Shown here: positions 31,244-42,259 of the stretch, in pieces
Position numbering within the stretch: position 1 is the first letter of the stretch
Layout: each line of letters opens with the position of its first letter
Source of the DNA: UBA5796 sp040752455
GTDB lineage: Bacteria > Chloroflexota > Anaerolineae > Anaerolineales > Villigracilaceae
Assembly (NCBI GenBank): GCA_049324115.1
Contig: JBMOMN010000008.1
Location: 83,445-147,444 of the forward strand
Direction: 5' to 3'
Length of the DNA: 64,000 nucleotides
The notes under the pieces: generated by a model
The model's database searches: none
What the model was told of the DNA's origin: nothing
What the model saw: the letters and a program-made list of their open reading frames with translations, nothing else
Made by a program: the position numbers and the translations under genes

Positions 31244-33562
31244 TCAATCTTCTTTGGGTGGGGCAGTGGGGCCGTAATCCAGCACTTCGCGGACGCCGGT
31301 GCCGCCCTGGGGTGGGCCGACGATGCCGTCGTCTTCCATCTTGTCCACCAGGCGGGCGGCGCGGGTGTAGCCGATGCGCAGCCGGCGCTGCAACATGGAC
31401 ACCGACGCCCGGCCTTCCCGCCGCACCAGGTCAACCGCTTCGCCCATCAGCGGATCGCCTTCCTCGACCGGGGCCATGTCCTCCCACATCGGCACCTGTT
31501 TGAGCGGCACACCCGCCGCCGGGACCGCGTCCACCGGCGCGCCGGGAGCGGCGTAGGGGTTGGCCTGCCCGGACTGCATCCGCCAGGCATCCACCAGCTT
31601 TTGGATCTCGTGGTCCGAGACGAAGACGCCCTGCAACCGGACCGGGGCGGGCGCTTCGGGAGCCTGGTAGAGCATGTCGCCGCGTCCGAGCAGTCGTTCT
31701 GCGCCTGGCTGGTCGAGGATCACCCGGCTGTCGGTGTTGGAGGCCACGGCGAAGGCGATCCGGGCCGGGAAGTTGGCCTTGATCAGGCCGGTCACCACGT
31801 CCACCGAGGGGCGCTGGGTGGCTAAAATCATGTGGATGCCGGTGGCGCGGGCCAGTTGCGCCAGGCGGGTGATGGTGCGCTCGGTTTCGTCGGGGGCCAG
31901 CATCATCAGGTCGGCCAGTTCGTCAATCACAATTACGAGATAAGGCAATTTCTTTGCGCCCTGGGCTTTCATGCGGGCGTTGTAATCCTGGATGTTGCGC
32001 GCCCCCATCCGGGCGAACTCGTGGTAGCGTTTGTCCATTTCGCGGGTCATCCATTGCAGCGCGCCGATCACCCGCTCGATCTCCACCACCACCGGCGAGA
32101 GCAGGTGCGGGATGCCGTTGTAACCGGTCAACTCGACCCGCTTGGGGTCTACCAGGATCAGGCGCAGGTCGTCGGGGGTGTTGTTGAGCAGCAGGCAGGT
32201 CAGGATCGAATTGACGCAGACCGATTTACCGGAACCGGTCGTCCCGGCGATGAGCAGGTGGGGCATGTTGCTTAAGTCGGCCAGCTTCGGCAGCCCGGCC
32301 ACGTCCCGCCCGAGGGCAAAGCGCAGCGACGACTTGGTCCGCTGGTAGATTTCGCTCTCGAAGATGTCGCGCAGCGAGACCAGGGTCATCTCCTCGTTGG
32401 GCACTTCGATGCCGACGTAACTGCGTCCCGGCACGGGGGCCTGGATGCGGATGCGGGGCGCGGCCAGGGCCAGGGCCAGGTCATCGGTCAGCGAGACGAT
32501 CTTGCTGACCCGCACCCGGGTCCGTCCGTTGCGGGTTTCGATGAACATCGGTTCCACGCCGAACTGGGTGATGCTCGGCCCGCGGTTGATCTCGACCACC
32601 TGCGAGGGCGCGCCGAAGGAGGCCAGCGTCTCCTCGATCAGCAGGGCGCGCTGCTCGACGAATTCTTCGTTGACCGCCGGCGCGTTGCCGGGGTCGAGGA
32701 TGTCCTTGAACGGGGGGAGCTGCCAGGCGATGACCGGCTGCGACAGGTGCTGCCCGGCCTGGACGACGGGCGCGCTCGGCAGGCTGACCGGCTGCTGCGG
32801 CAGGTCGCCGCGCTGGAAGGGGGTGAAGTCGTTATCGAGCAGCGGCGCGGGACCCGTATCCGGCTTCCGCAGCCGCGAACCGGCCCGGGTCCAGAACGCT
32901 TTCGCCTTCTTCCCCAGCGGGGCCAGCCAGCGCATCAGCTCCGGCACCGACAGGTCGAGGGCCATCGTCAGCCCGATCATCAGCCAGGCGATCAGCACCA
33001 CCACCGCGCCGCCGCTGCCGAGCCAGACCCACATCGGGCGGGCGATCAGGCCGCCCAACGCGCCGCCGCCGGCCTGTTCGGGGATTTGCCCGGCCGGGTC
33101 CCCGGCGAAGGCGTGCAGCACCACCAGCGTCCAGCCGAAGAGCAGGGCCGCGCCGGTGATGCGTTCGGCAGAAACCGTCGGGATGCTCTCCAGCTTTCGC
33201 AGCACCAGCCACACGCCGACGATGAGCAGGGCCACCGGCAGCACGTACGCGCCCCAGCCGAAAAGCAGGCGCAGGAAGCGCACCCAGGTTTCGATGAAGA
33301 CGCCGCGGTTTTGGGTGAGCAGGCTGAGCAGGGTCACGAAACCCAGCAGGGCCAGGACGACCCCGACGATGTCCAGCCGCCGGTCAACCGACAGGCTGCC
33401 CCAGAACGAGGGCTGCGGTTCGGGCGGCGGGGGCGGAGCGGAGCGGCGCGCCGGAGCCTTTGGGGCCGCTTTGGCCGGGACCTTGCCTTTGGGCGCAGGT
33501 TTCTTCGGCGCGACCTTTTTGGGTTTTGCGGAGGTGGAGGGTTTACCTTTGGCGACGGGCAT
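31244..33562 (-). CDS. ftsK: DNA translocase FtsK/SpoIIIE
   Basis: 772 residues from ATG 33562; in-frame starts further upstream lie in a repeat and are unlikely. The N-terminus is rich in Lys, Ala and Pro, followed by about four membrane helices (residues 60-210). The motor domain starts near 400 with Walker A IAGTTGSGKSVCVN and Walker B LVIVIDELADLMM, then ARATGIHMILATQRPSVDV. The C-terminal gamma winged-helix domain (about 705-765) includes RASVSMLQRRLRIGYTRAAR. It pumps chromosomal DNA at the division septum. Confidence 0.95.
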   Translation of the reverse strand: MPVAKGKPSTSAKPKKVAPKKPAPKGKVPAKAAPKAPARRSAPPPPPEPQPSFWGSLSVDRRLDIVGVVLALLGFVTLLSLLTQNRGVFIETWVRFLRLLFGWGAYVLPVALLIVGVWLVLRKLESIPTVSAERITGAALLFGWTLVVLHAFAGDPAGQIPEQAGGGALGGLIARPMWVWLGSGGAVVVLIAWLMIGLTMALDLSVPELMRWLAPLGKKAKAFWTRAGSRLRKPDTGPAPLLDNDFTPFQRGDLPQQPVSLPSAPVVQAGQHLSQPVIAWQLPPFKDILDPGNAPAVNEEFVEQRALLIEETLASFGAPSQVVEINRGPSITQFGVEPMFIETRNGRTRVRVSKIVSLTDDLALALAAPRIRIQAPVPGRSYVGIEVPNEEMTLVSLRDIFESEIYQRTKSSLRFALGRDVAGLPKLADLSNMPHLLIAGTTGSGKSVCVNSILTCLLLNNTPDDLRLILVDPKRVELTGYNGIPHLLSPVVVEIERVIGALQWMTREMDKRYHEFARMGARNIQDYNARMKAQGAKKLPYLVIVIDELADLMMLAPDETERTITRLAQLARATGIHMILATQRPSVDVVTGLIKANFPARIAFAVASNTDSRVILDQPGAERLLGRGDMLYQAPEAPAPVRLQGVFVSDHEIQKLVDAWRMQSGQANPYAAPGAPVDAVPAAGVPLKQVPMWEDMAPVEEGDPLMGEAVDLVRREGRASVSMLQRRLRIGYTRAARLVDKMEDDGIVGPPQGGTGVREVLDYGPTAPPKED

Positions 33563-33572
33563 AACAGGTGAA

Positions 33573-33660
33573 GGGTAGGTCGGGCTTTTAGCCCGACAGT
33601 GCGGAAGCCACGCGGGAACTTGATGAAGCAAGTCACGCTGGAAGCGTGACCTACGAATGG
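33573..33660. repeat. Palindromic repeat upstream of ftsK
   Basis: GTAGGTCGGGCTTTTAGCCCGAC and GTCACGCTGGAAGCGTGACCTAC: two hairpins whose outer ends GTAGGTC/GACCTAC are themselves inverted. Confidence 0.75.
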
Positions 33661-33735
33661 TGCGAATCATTATAGCACAAATGGTCTGTTTAACTTGCGG
33701 TACAATTACACGATACTTTCACGAAGGACCCAACA

Positions 33736-34656
33736 TTGTTCGAACTGCTCTTTCTTGGCACGTCCGCCTCGGCGCCGTCGGTTCACCGCGGGCTTTCGGG
33801 GCTGATCGTTAAACACGACGAATACCGGTTTTTGGTGGACTGCGGCGAAGGCACCCAGCGGCAGATCCTCCAATCGGGAGCGGGCTTCAAAAAGCTGACC
33901 CGCATCCTCATCACCCACGGCCACCTCGACCACATCCTCGGCCTGGGCGGGCTGATGTCCACCTTCCTGCGCTGGGAAGCGATAGACGAACTCGAAATCT
34001 TCGCCGGACGGGGCGCCATGGAACGCATCAGCGACCTGCTCTTCAAGGTAGTCCTGCGCAATACCAAACCGCCCATGCCGCTCTACCTGCGCGAAATCGG
34101 GCCGGGCACGTTCTTCGAGGCCGACGATTTCACCGTCACCGCCTTCCCCGTTTCGCACCGCGGGCCGGACTGCCTGGGCTACCTGTTCGAACAGAAGTCC
34201 CGCCGCCCGTTCCTGCCCGAAAAAGCCGAGGCGCTGGGCATCCCGTCGGGACCGGTGCGCCGCGACCTGGTCAACGGGCAAGCCATTACCCTGGCGGATG
34301 GACGCGTCGTCCACCCGGAGGATGTCCTCGGTCCCGAACAGGTCGGCGCCCGGCTGGCGGTCGTCGGCGATACGGGCCGGACCGATGACCTGCTCCCGTT
34401 TGTGAGCGGGGCCGACGCCCTGGTCATCGAGGCCACCTACCTCGAAAGCGAGGCCGGGATGGCCGGGCAGTTCGCCCACCTCACCGCCCGCCAGGCTGCG
34501 GAACTGGCCCTCCAGGGCGGGATCAAGCAATTGTACCTGACGCACATTTCACGCCGCTACCGCGAACGGGACGTGCTGGCCGAAGCTCAGGCCGTTTTCC
34601 CCGGCGCGGTGGTGGTGCGTGATTTCGACACCTATATCATCAAACGAGAGAATTAA
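33736..34656 (+). CDS. rnz: Ribonuclease Z (MBL fold)
   Basis: 306 residues from TTG 33736, preceded by GAAGGA; no better ATG exists near the conserved N-terminus FELLFLGTSAS. The metal site THGHLDHILGLGGL and GEGTQRQ, the later VSHRG, GDTG and HISRRY give the tRNase Z pattern. It matures tRNA 3' ends, which fits a genome where one of the two tRNA genes here lacks encoded CCA. The pfkA gene follows after 4 nt, so they form an operon. Confidence 0.92.
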   Translation: MFELLFLGTSASAPSVHRGLSGLIVKHDEYRFLVDCGEGTQRQILQSGAGFKKLTRILITHGHLDHILGLGGLMSTFLRWEAIDELEIFAGRGAMERISDLLFKVVLRNTKPPMPLYLREIGPGTFFEADDFTVTAFPVSHRGPDCLGYLFEQKSRRPFLPEKAEALGIPSGPVRRDLVNGQAITLADGRVVHPEDVLGPEQVGARLAVVGDTGRTDDLLPFVSGADALVIEATYLESEAGMAGQFAHLTARQAAELALQGGIKQLYLTHISRRYRERDVLAEAQAVFPGAVVVRDFDTYIIKREN

Positions 34657-34660
34657 TTTT

Positions 34661-35641
34661 ATGGACGGACAGAAACCATTTACCCTGGGCATTCTGACCT
34701 CCGGCGGTGACGCGCCGGGGATGAATGCCTGCATCCGGGCCGTGGTCCGCACCGGGCTGGCTAACAACGCCCGCGTGATCGGCATCACCAACGGGTTCGA
34801 CGGCCTGATCAACGGCGACTTCCGCGTCATGGGTCCCCGCGACGTAGGCGGCATTTTGCAGCGCGGCGGGACGATCCTGCAAACCCGGCGCAGTATGCTT
34901 TTCAAGGAAGCTCGCGGCCAGCGCGAGGCCATCCGCCGTATGAACGAGGCCGGCATGGACGGGCTGGTCGTGGTCGGCGGCGACGGCTCGCTGCACGGGG
35001 CGCACGCCCTGGCCCGGCAGGGGATCAAAGTCGTTGGCGTGCCTGCCAGCATAGACAACGACATCTGGGGCACCAACATGGCTATCGGCGTGGATACTGC
35101 CCTCAATACCATCATGGAAGCCGTGGACAAACTGCGCGATACGGCTTCGTCCCACAGCCGGGCCTTCCTGATCGAGACCATGGGCCGCGGCTCCGGCTAC
35201 CTGGCCGTCATGGCCGGGATCGTCTGCGGGGCCGAGATCGTGCTCGTGCCCGAGGTCCCGGTCTCGGTCGAGGAAGTGGCCGATTCGGTCGAGGACGCTT
35301 ACCGGCGCGGCAAGACCCACGCCATCATCATCGTCGCCGAAGGGTCGAACATCCGCACCACTGACCTGGCCCGCATGTTGGACGAGATGGACGTGGGCTT
35401 CACCACCCGCGTCACCATCCTCGGCCACATCCAGCGCGGCGGGCGGCCCACCGCCTTCGACCGCCTGCTGGCGGCCCGGCTTGGCACGCGGGCCACTACG
35501 GCCCTGATCGAAGGCGAGACCGGCGTGATGGTCGGCTTGCAGGGGCGAGATATCGAACTGCTCCCGCTCGAAACGGTGCTCAATCATCCCCGTTCCGCCA
35601 ACATGGATTATTTCGACATGGCCAGGGTGTTGGCGAGGTAG
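34661..35641 (+). CDS. pfkA: 6-phosphofructokinase
   Basis: 326 residues from ATG 34661. Motifs: GILTSGGDAPGMNACIRA, VVVGGDGSLHGA, GVPASIDNDIWGT, GRGSGYLA, VAEG and ILGHIQRGG. The Gly of GGDGS is that of ATP-dependent enzymes (PPi enzymes usually have Asp there), so ATP is the likely phosphoryl donor. The second specificity position reads PAS instead of PGT. It is co-transcribed with rnz and followed by a strong terminator. Confidence 0.94.
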   Translation: MDGQKPFTLGILTSGGDAPGMNACIRAVVRTGLANNARVIGITNGFDGLINGDFRVMGPRDVGGILQRGGTILQTRRSMLFKEARGQREAIRRMNEAGMDGLVVVGGDGSLHGAHALARQGIKVVGVPASIDNDIWGTNMAIGVDTALNTIMEAVDKLRDTASSHSRAFLIETMGRGSGYLAVMAGIVCGAEIVLVPEVPVSVEEVADSVEDAYRRGKTHAIIIVAEGSNIRTTDLARMLDEMDVGFTTRVTILGHIQRGGRPTAFDRLLAARLGTRATTALIEGETGVMVGLQGRDIELLPLETVLNHPRSANMDYFDMARVLAR

Positions 35642-35785
35642 CATTTAGCGGTCAGTGGTCAGCCATCGGCGGTCAGCAGTTGGCTGTCAGCACTTCAGCA
35701 ATGGAAAACAGCGGCGAGAATTTTCCTGCCGCTGTTTTTTCTTTGTTGCTGATTGCTGAACGCTGAACGCTGATAGCCGACCGTT
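35642..35785. repeat. Heptad repeats flanking the pfkA terminator
   Basis: CGGTCAG/TGGTCAG/CGGTCAG words at 35648-35695 and GCTGATT/GCTGAAC/GCTGAAC/GCTGATA words at 35748-35780, both with 7-nt spacing and in opposite orientation. Confidence 0.75.
35706..35740 (+). terminator. Intrinsic terminator of rnz-pfkA
   Basis: AAACAGCGGC (35706-35715) and GCCGCTGTTT (35728-35737) form a 10-bp stem followed by TTT. Confidence 0.88.
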
Positions 35786-35786
35786 C

Positions 35787-37466
<1,680 letters not shown>

Positions 37467-37517
37467 TCGAGGCTCCTTTGGCATGGGCTTGGGGTACGGT
37501 CATTATAACTGACACGT

Positions 37518-39638
37518 TTATTCCGGGGGGAGGTTCGGGGTGGGCGCCCGGTTCTTGGCATTGTAGAGGCGTTTGTCGGCGATTTCGATCAGCAGTTCCG
37601 GCGCGGCGGCATTGGCGGGATAGACCGCAATGCCCATCGCGGCGGAGATGGTGATCTGCCGGGAATCGGGCAGGTCGAATTTTGCCTCGTCCAATGCCTT
37701 GTGGATCTTCTGCCAGACGATCCCGGTGGCGGGGTACTCCGTCTCCGGCAGGATGATGGCGAACTCGTCGCCGCCGAAACGGGCGACCAGGTCGGTCGAG
37801 CGGATCACGGAATGGATCACCGAAGCCGCCTGCCTGAGGATGCTATCGCCGACAGAGTGCCCGAAGCTATCGTTGATCTTTTTGAAGCCGTTCAAATCCA
37901 ACATGATGAACGCGAACGATTGCCCGAACCGGGCCGCCCGCTGGATCTCTTCCCTCAGCCGGATGTCCAGGGCGCGGCGGTTGGGCAAAGCGGTCAATGG
38001 ATCGGTGAGGGATTGCTCGGCGGCTTTCTGGTACAGGTAACTCTGGTGCAGGACCGCCGCAGCCCGGTCGGCGAACAGGCGGGTGATGGAAATCTCGTCG
38101 GCAGACATGGTGTGGGGATGGTCCCAGTAGACGGCCAGCGCGCCGACCTCCCCGCCGGAGGTTTCCATCGAAAACACGCAGTAAGACCTGAAACCTTCGG
38201 CGCTGAAAAGCTCGTAAAGCGGGCGGGCGCGCGGGTCCTGGGCCGTATCCGCGATCAGCACCTGCTTTTCGCCCCTCAGGATGGACGCGCCCGGCAGTTG
38301 ACGAGCCACCTGGGCCATCTTTTCGAGGTAGACCTGCGACAACCCGACCGAGTGCGCGTATTGCAATTCGGCGGTCTCCGGGTCGAAAAGGTACAACGCT
38401 GCCCGGTGCGCCCTGAGCAGGCTGCGGGCGGCTTCGACCACCGCCGGGATCAGGGTCTCCCGCCGCATCTCGGTCGTCAGGTTCGAGATCTGCCCGATGA
38501 GTTCCTGCATCAGGGAGGCCCGCTCGACTGCGTCCTTTTGCAGGCGCATCCGGTTGTTGATCAGGTTGATCAGGTTGGCGGCCTGCTGGGCGCGATGGAC
38601 TTCGTCGTCGGTGAAGTTGTGGGGTTTGTCGTAGCCGATCAGGACCGCGCCTGCAAAGCGGCGGTCGGGGAAATCGAAGAGGGGCAATCCAAGAACGGAT
38701 CTGGTCGGGTACTGGGCGGCAATCGCCGGGTCCAGGAAGGGCGAGTTGAAAACGTCCTCGATAATCAGCGGCTTCTGGATCAGCCGCAGGTTGCGGGTGA
38801 CGGTATTCCGCCTGATCGCGGTGTCGGCTGAAGCCCGGTAATCGTCCCGCATCGAACCGTAGGCGGCCACGGGGATGGTATCGTCTGCGTCGCCATCCCA
38901 GCGGGTGATGTACACGCTGTCTGAGCCGAGCACTTTTCCGATGTGGTCGGCCAGGGCCTGGTAGAAGTCCTGGTCATCGGGGGTGGTCAAGACCTCTTCG
39001 ATGATCCGGTTGAAGTGATCGAGAAAGGCCCGTTCCCTTTCGGCGCGTTCCCAGGCCTGTCTCAACTGGCGGGTGCTGGCCGAGATCAACAGGCTGATGG
39101 TGCCAAGCATGAAAATGTAATTGATCTCCACCCAGGTGATGAAAGTCCCCGCGTTCGACGAAACGACGACCGGGCCGGAGTAGAAGGGGACCAGTAATCC
39201 TTGCCGGTAACCCTCCATAAGCCCGAAAAACAGGAGCGCCTGGCAGGTCACTGCCGTCACCAGGTAAAGCGGCGGCAGGATGGCTGCCATCACGCCGACG
39301 TAAAGTGCGGCGACCAGCGGCAGGGCGCTTACCGGGCCGCCGGAAAATTGGGTGCCGATATTGAACAGGATGATATCTGCGATGACTTCGATGAAGAATA
39401 AATTCAACAGCAGTTTTGGACGACTGCGCCCACCCGCGTTGGTTTGGGCAGCCCGGTAAAAGACCCACTCGAAAATCAGCGTTTCGAAGGCGATCAAACC
39501 GAGCAAGGCCAGGGCGTAATGCTCGTAACTGCTGAACTGCTTCTTGAAGACAAGCTGCGACACCCCCAATACCACAATAACCCAATGCGCTCGATTAATG
39601 CGCCGGACTTGCGTTAGAAAATTTTCAAAAGGAAGCAT
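37518..39638 (-). CDS. Membrane-bound GAF/GGDEF diguanylate cyclase
   Basis: About 706 residues from ATG 39638 (a TTG at 39650 is an alternative). Six to seven membrane helices (residues 15-200) are followed by a GAF-like domain (about 225-370), a second GAF (about 385-530) and a GGDEF domain (about 545-705). The active site is intact, ARFGGDEFAIILPE, and RSTD five residues before GGDEF is the c-di-GMP inhibitory I-site. It should make c-di-GMP, opposing the HD-GYP protein at 12013. Confidence 0.93.
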   Translation of the reverse strand: MLPFENFLTQVRRINRAHWVIVVLGVSQLVFKKQFSSYEHYALALLGLIAFETLIFEWVFYRAAQTNAGGRSRPKLLLNLFFIEVIADIILFNIGTQFSGGPVSALPLVAALYVGVMAAILPPLYLVTAVTCQALLFFGLMEGYRQGLLVPFYSGPVVVSSNAGTFITWVEINYIFMLGTISLLISASTRQLRQAWERAERERAFLDHFNRIIEEVLTTPDDQDFYQALADHIGKVLGSDSVYITRWDGDADDTIPVAAYGSMRDDYRASADTAIRRNTVTRNLRLIQKPLIIEDVFNSPFLDPAIAAQYPTRSVLGLPLFDFPDRRFAGAVLIGYDKPHNFTDDEVHRAQQAANLINLINNRMRLQKDAVERASLMQELIGQISNLTTEMRRETLIPAVVEAARSLLRAHRAALYLFDPETAELQYAHSVGLSQVYLEKMAQVARQLPGASILRGEKQVLIADTAQDPRARPLYELFSAEGFRSYCVFSMETSGGEVGALAVYWDHPHTMSADEISITRLFADRAAAVLHQSYLYQKAAEQSLTDPLTALPNRRALDIRLREEIQRAARFGQSFAFIMLDLNGFKKINDSFGHSVGDSILRQAASVIHSVIRSTDLVARFGGDEFAIILPETEYPATGIVWQKIHKALDEAKFDLPDSRQITISAAMGIAVYPANAAAPELLIEIADKRLYNAKNRAPTPNLPPE

Positions 39639-39739
39639 TCCCTGATACAAGCTTGACCCTGTTGCGTTCCGACTGCCAAAGGACTGCGTTATTAAGCCAT
39701 CACCCCTTGCTTGCAGCGTTGAGTCCGGTGTTTCTGGTA

Positions 39740-39770
39740 TACTACCTCAAAATCCCGATTTCAGGTAGTA
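39740..39770 (+). promoter_or_regulatory. Inverted repeat before the DUF3090 gene
   Basis: TACTACCT (39740-39747) and AGGTAGTA (39763-39770) are perfect 8-bp arms ending 5 nt before ATG 39776, overlapping a -10-like TATACT (39738-39743). It could be an operator or a start-site hairpin. Confidence 0.5.
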
Positions 39771-39775
39771 GCCTC

Positions 39776-40303
39776 ATGCCTCGCTTTGAACTCGATATTG
39801 ATCCCATCACCCACATCACCGCTGACGCGATTGGCAAGCCCGGTCAGCGGGTCTTTTACATCCAGGCCTGGCAGAACGAGCGCACCTACACCATCGTGAT
39901 CGAGAAATTCCAGTTGCAGTCGCTGGCAATCGCCATTGAGCAATTCCTGGCCGAACTCATCAAACAGAACCCGGTCATGAGCGGCACTACCGGCGATTAT
40001 ACCGAAGACAACATGCGCATCAGTCCCCCGGTCGAACCCATCTTCCGCACCGGGGAATTCGGGCTGGGCTACGACAAAGAGCGCGACCTGGTGGTCATCC
40101 TGGCCCGTGAGATCGTGGTGGAAGACGCCGATCCCGAAGAAGCCGGGGTGATCCGCTTCTGGTGCCGCCGGGACCAGGTCCATTCCCTGGCCCGCTGGGG
40201 CGCGGAAGTCTCCAGCCGCGGGCGGCCCATCTGTCCCCAATGCGGCCAGCCGATGGAGGCTGAGGGACACTTCTGTCCCAAAAAGAACGGACATTTGCAC
40301 TGA
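39776..40303 (+). CDS. DUF3090 family protein
   Basis: 175 residues from ATG 39776. The family pattern is visible: GKPGQRVFYIQAW, YTIVIEKFQLQSLA, EPIFRTGEFGLGYD and RFWCRRDQ, ending in a zinc-knuckle-like CPQCGQPMEAEGHFC. DUF3090 genes occur in Actinobacteria and Chloroflexota next to SCO1664-like genes, exactly as here. The function is unknown. The conserved pairing argues for a joint role. Confidence 0.88.
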   Translation: MPRFELDIDPITHITADAIGKPGQRVFYIQAWQNERTYTIVIEKFQLQSLAIAIEQFLAELIKQNPVMSGTTGDYTEDNMRISPPVEPIFRTGEFGLGYDKERDLVVILAREIVVEDADPEEAGVIRFWCRRDQVHSLARWGAEVSSRGRPICPQCGQPMEAEGHFCPKKNGHLH

Positions 40304-40321
40304 ACCGGTGACCATTTATCA

Positions 40322-41050
40322 GTGACCAATTATCCCGACCCCGAATCCCTTCAATCCACCCTGCTGCACGGTAAACTGGAACTCAAAGGCCAGTTCATGC
40401 CCGGCTCCAACTACACCTTCCTGGTGGAGGTGCATCACGACGGGCAAACCCTCCAGGCCGTTTACAAACCCCAGCGCGGCGAGCGCCCGCTCTGGGATTT
40501 CCCCGAAGAATCGCTGGCCGGGCGCGAAGTGGCCGCCTACCACGTCAGCCGGGCGCTCGGCTGGGGCCTCGTCCCCCTCACCGTCCTGCGCGACGGGCCT
40601 CTCGGTCCCGGCTCGCTGCAACAGTACATCGAATACGACCCCGAATACCACTACTTCAATTTCAGCGAGTCCGACAGGCAGCGCCTGCGTCCCACCGTCC
40701 TGTTCGACCTGCTGGCCAACAACGCCGACCGCAAGGGCAGCCACGTGCTGTTGGACGCCGCCGGCCGCATCTGGTTAATTGATCACGGCGTCTGCTTCCA
40801 CGAGGAAGACAAATTGCGGACGGTGATCTGGGACTTTGCCGGGGAAGCCGTCCCTGCGGAGCTGCTTACCGCCCTGGCCGCCCTGCCCCCCGCTCTCTCC
40901 GGGACCTCGGGCCTGCGCGCCGAACTGGGACGTTACCTCAGCCCCGGCGAGATCGCCGCCCTGCAAAAGCGCGCCGAAAAGTTGCTGGCGAAGCCGGTTT
41001 TCCCGCACCCGCCCAGGGATCGGCGCGCTTATCCGTATCCACCGGTCTGA
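40322..41050 (+). CDS. SCO1664-like (PI3/4-kinase-fold) protein
   Basis: 242 residues from GTG 40322. It carries a kinase-like pattern: AVYKPQRGERPLWDFP, LAGREVAAYHVSRALGW, VLFDLLANNADRKGSHVLLD and IWLIDHGVCFHEEDKLRTVIW, the LDLLxNNADRKxxH and IDHG motifs of the SCO1664 family. These resemble phosphatidylinositol-kinase folds, but the substrate is not known. It is 18 nt from the DUF3090 gene. Confidence 0.85.
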   Translation: MTNYPDPESLQSTLLHGKLELKGQFMPGSNYTFLVEVHHDGQTLQAVYKPQRGERPLWDFPEESLAGREVAAYHVSRALGWGLVPLTVLRDGPLGPGSLQQYIEYDPEYHYFNFSESDRQRLRPTVLFDLLANNADRKGSHVLLDAAGRIWLIDHGVCFHEEDKLRTVIWDFAGEAVPAELLTALAALPPALSGTSGLRAELGRYLSPGEIAALQKRAEKLLAKPVFPHPPRDRRAYPYPPV

Positions 41051-41130
41051 CTCGTGGTGCGTGGAGCGTGTTTCGTTAATACCTCCAAAACGGAGCACGC
41101 AGCACGATCCACGCAACCTGAATTTTACCA
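41049..41130. repeat. Heptad palindrome before hom
   Basis: CGTGGTGCGTGGAGCGTG facing AGCACGCAGCACGATCCACGC, with 7-nt period words; the AGGAG of hom follows at 41141. Confidence 0.65.
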
Positions 41131-41152
41131 ACACCATTTTAGGAGTCTTCCC

Positions 41153-42181
41153 ATGCCCCACTACAAACTCGCTTTCCTCGGATTCGGCAACGTCGGCCGC
41201 GCCCTGGCCGTGCTGTTGATGCGCAAACGCGACGAACTGCGCCAGCGCCACGACATCACCTTCTCCGTCACCGGCATCGCCACCGCCCGCCACGGGATGC
41301 TGGTCAAACCCGTCGGCGTGGACCTGACCGGCGCGCTCGACCTGCTCAGGACCGGCCGCCCCCTGAACCTGATCACCTCCACCCTGGTCTCGGATTCGTT
41401 CGATTTCATCCGCAAGTGCGACGCCGACCTGCTCTTCGAGAACACCCCCGTCAGCCACGCCGACGGGCAGCCGGCGATTGACCACATCAAGCTGGCGCTG
41501 GAACTGGGCATGCACGTCGCCACCGCCAACAAGGGGCCGGTCGTCCACGCTTATCGAGAGTTGACCGAACTGGCGAAGTCCAAAGGGAAGAGCTTCCTGC
41601 ACGAATCCACCGTCATGGACGGCGCGCCGATCTTCTCGCTCTTCCGCGAGGCCATCCCGCTGGCCCAGTTGAAATCCTTCAAGGGCGTACTCAACTCCAC
41701 CACCAATATCATCCTGACCCGCATGGAATCGGGCGAGCCTTTCGAGGAGGCCGTCAAATATTGCCAGCAGATCGGCATCGCCGAGACCGACCCCTCCGGC
41801 GACGTGGACGGCTGGGACGCGGCCATCAAGGTCGCCGCGCTGGCCACGGTGCTGATGGGCATCCCGCTCAAGCCCCAGCAGGTGGAGCGGACCGGCATCC
41901 GCGGCATCACGCCTGGGATGGTCGCCGCCGCAAAAGCCGAGGGCCAACGCTACAAGCTGGTCTGCTCCGCCGAACGGGCCGGCGATACTGTCAGCGGGAA
42001 AGTTGCCCCCGAGCTGGTGCCGATGTCCTCGCCGATGTACAGCGTGGAAGGCTCGACCTCCATCGTCGAGTTCAAGACCGACGTGCTGGGCGACCTGTCC
42101 ATCGTGGAGAAGGACCCGGGTCCGCATACGACGGCCTACGGGCTGCTGGCAGATTTCGTCAACGCGGTGAAGGGGCAGTAG
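41153..42181 (+). CDS. hom: Homoserine dehydrogenase
   Basis: 342 residues from ATG 41153, preceded by TTAGGAGTCTTCCC. The Rossmann motif LAFLGFGNVGRAL and the family motifs HVATANKGPVV, STVMDGAPIF, GVLNSTTNIIL and EGSTSIVEF identify it. There is no C-terminal ACT domain, so threonine feedback is likely exerted elsewhere (the lysC leader at 51221). It reduces aspartate semialdehyde toward threonine and methionine. Confidence 0.94.
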   Translation: MPHYKLAFLGFGNVGRALAVLLMRKRDELRQRHDITFSVTGIATARHGMLVKPVGVDLTGALDLLRTGRPLNLITSTLVSDSFDFIRKCDADLLFENTPVSHADGQPAIDHIKLALELGMHVATANKGPVVHAYRELTELAKSKGKSFLHESTVMDGAPIFSLFREAIPLAQLKSFKGVLNSTTNIILTRMESGEPFEEAVKYCQQIGIAETDPSGDVDGWDAAIKVAALATVLMGIPLKPQQVERTGIRGITPGMVAAAKAEGQRYKLVCSAERAGDTVSGKVAPELVPMSSPMYSVEGSTSIVEFKTDVLGDLSIVEKDPGPHTTAYGLLADFVNAVKGQ

Positions 42182-42221
42182 ACAGTATTCAGTATTCAGT
42201 TTTCAGTATTCAGTGAGCAGT
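42180..42221. repeat. Heptad repeat (CAGTATT words) after hom
   Basis: CAGTATT CAGTATT CAGTTTT CAGTATT CAGTGAG at exact 7-nt spacing. Confidence 0.85.
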
Positions 42222-42257
42222 AAAAGTCCCCGGCGCTCCAACGAGGCGGGGACTTTT
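42222..42257. terminator. Bidirectional intrinsic terminator between hom and the epimerase gene
   Basis: AAAAGTCCCC (42222-42231) and GGGGACTTTT (42248-42257) form a 10-bp stem that works for both converging genes. Confidence 0.88.
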
Positions 42258-42259
42258 GG

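Noticed and set aside
37467..37517. Cobalamin riboswitch before the B12-dependent mutase
   Set aside because: The upstream gap is only about 50 nt and shows no B12-box-like sequence.
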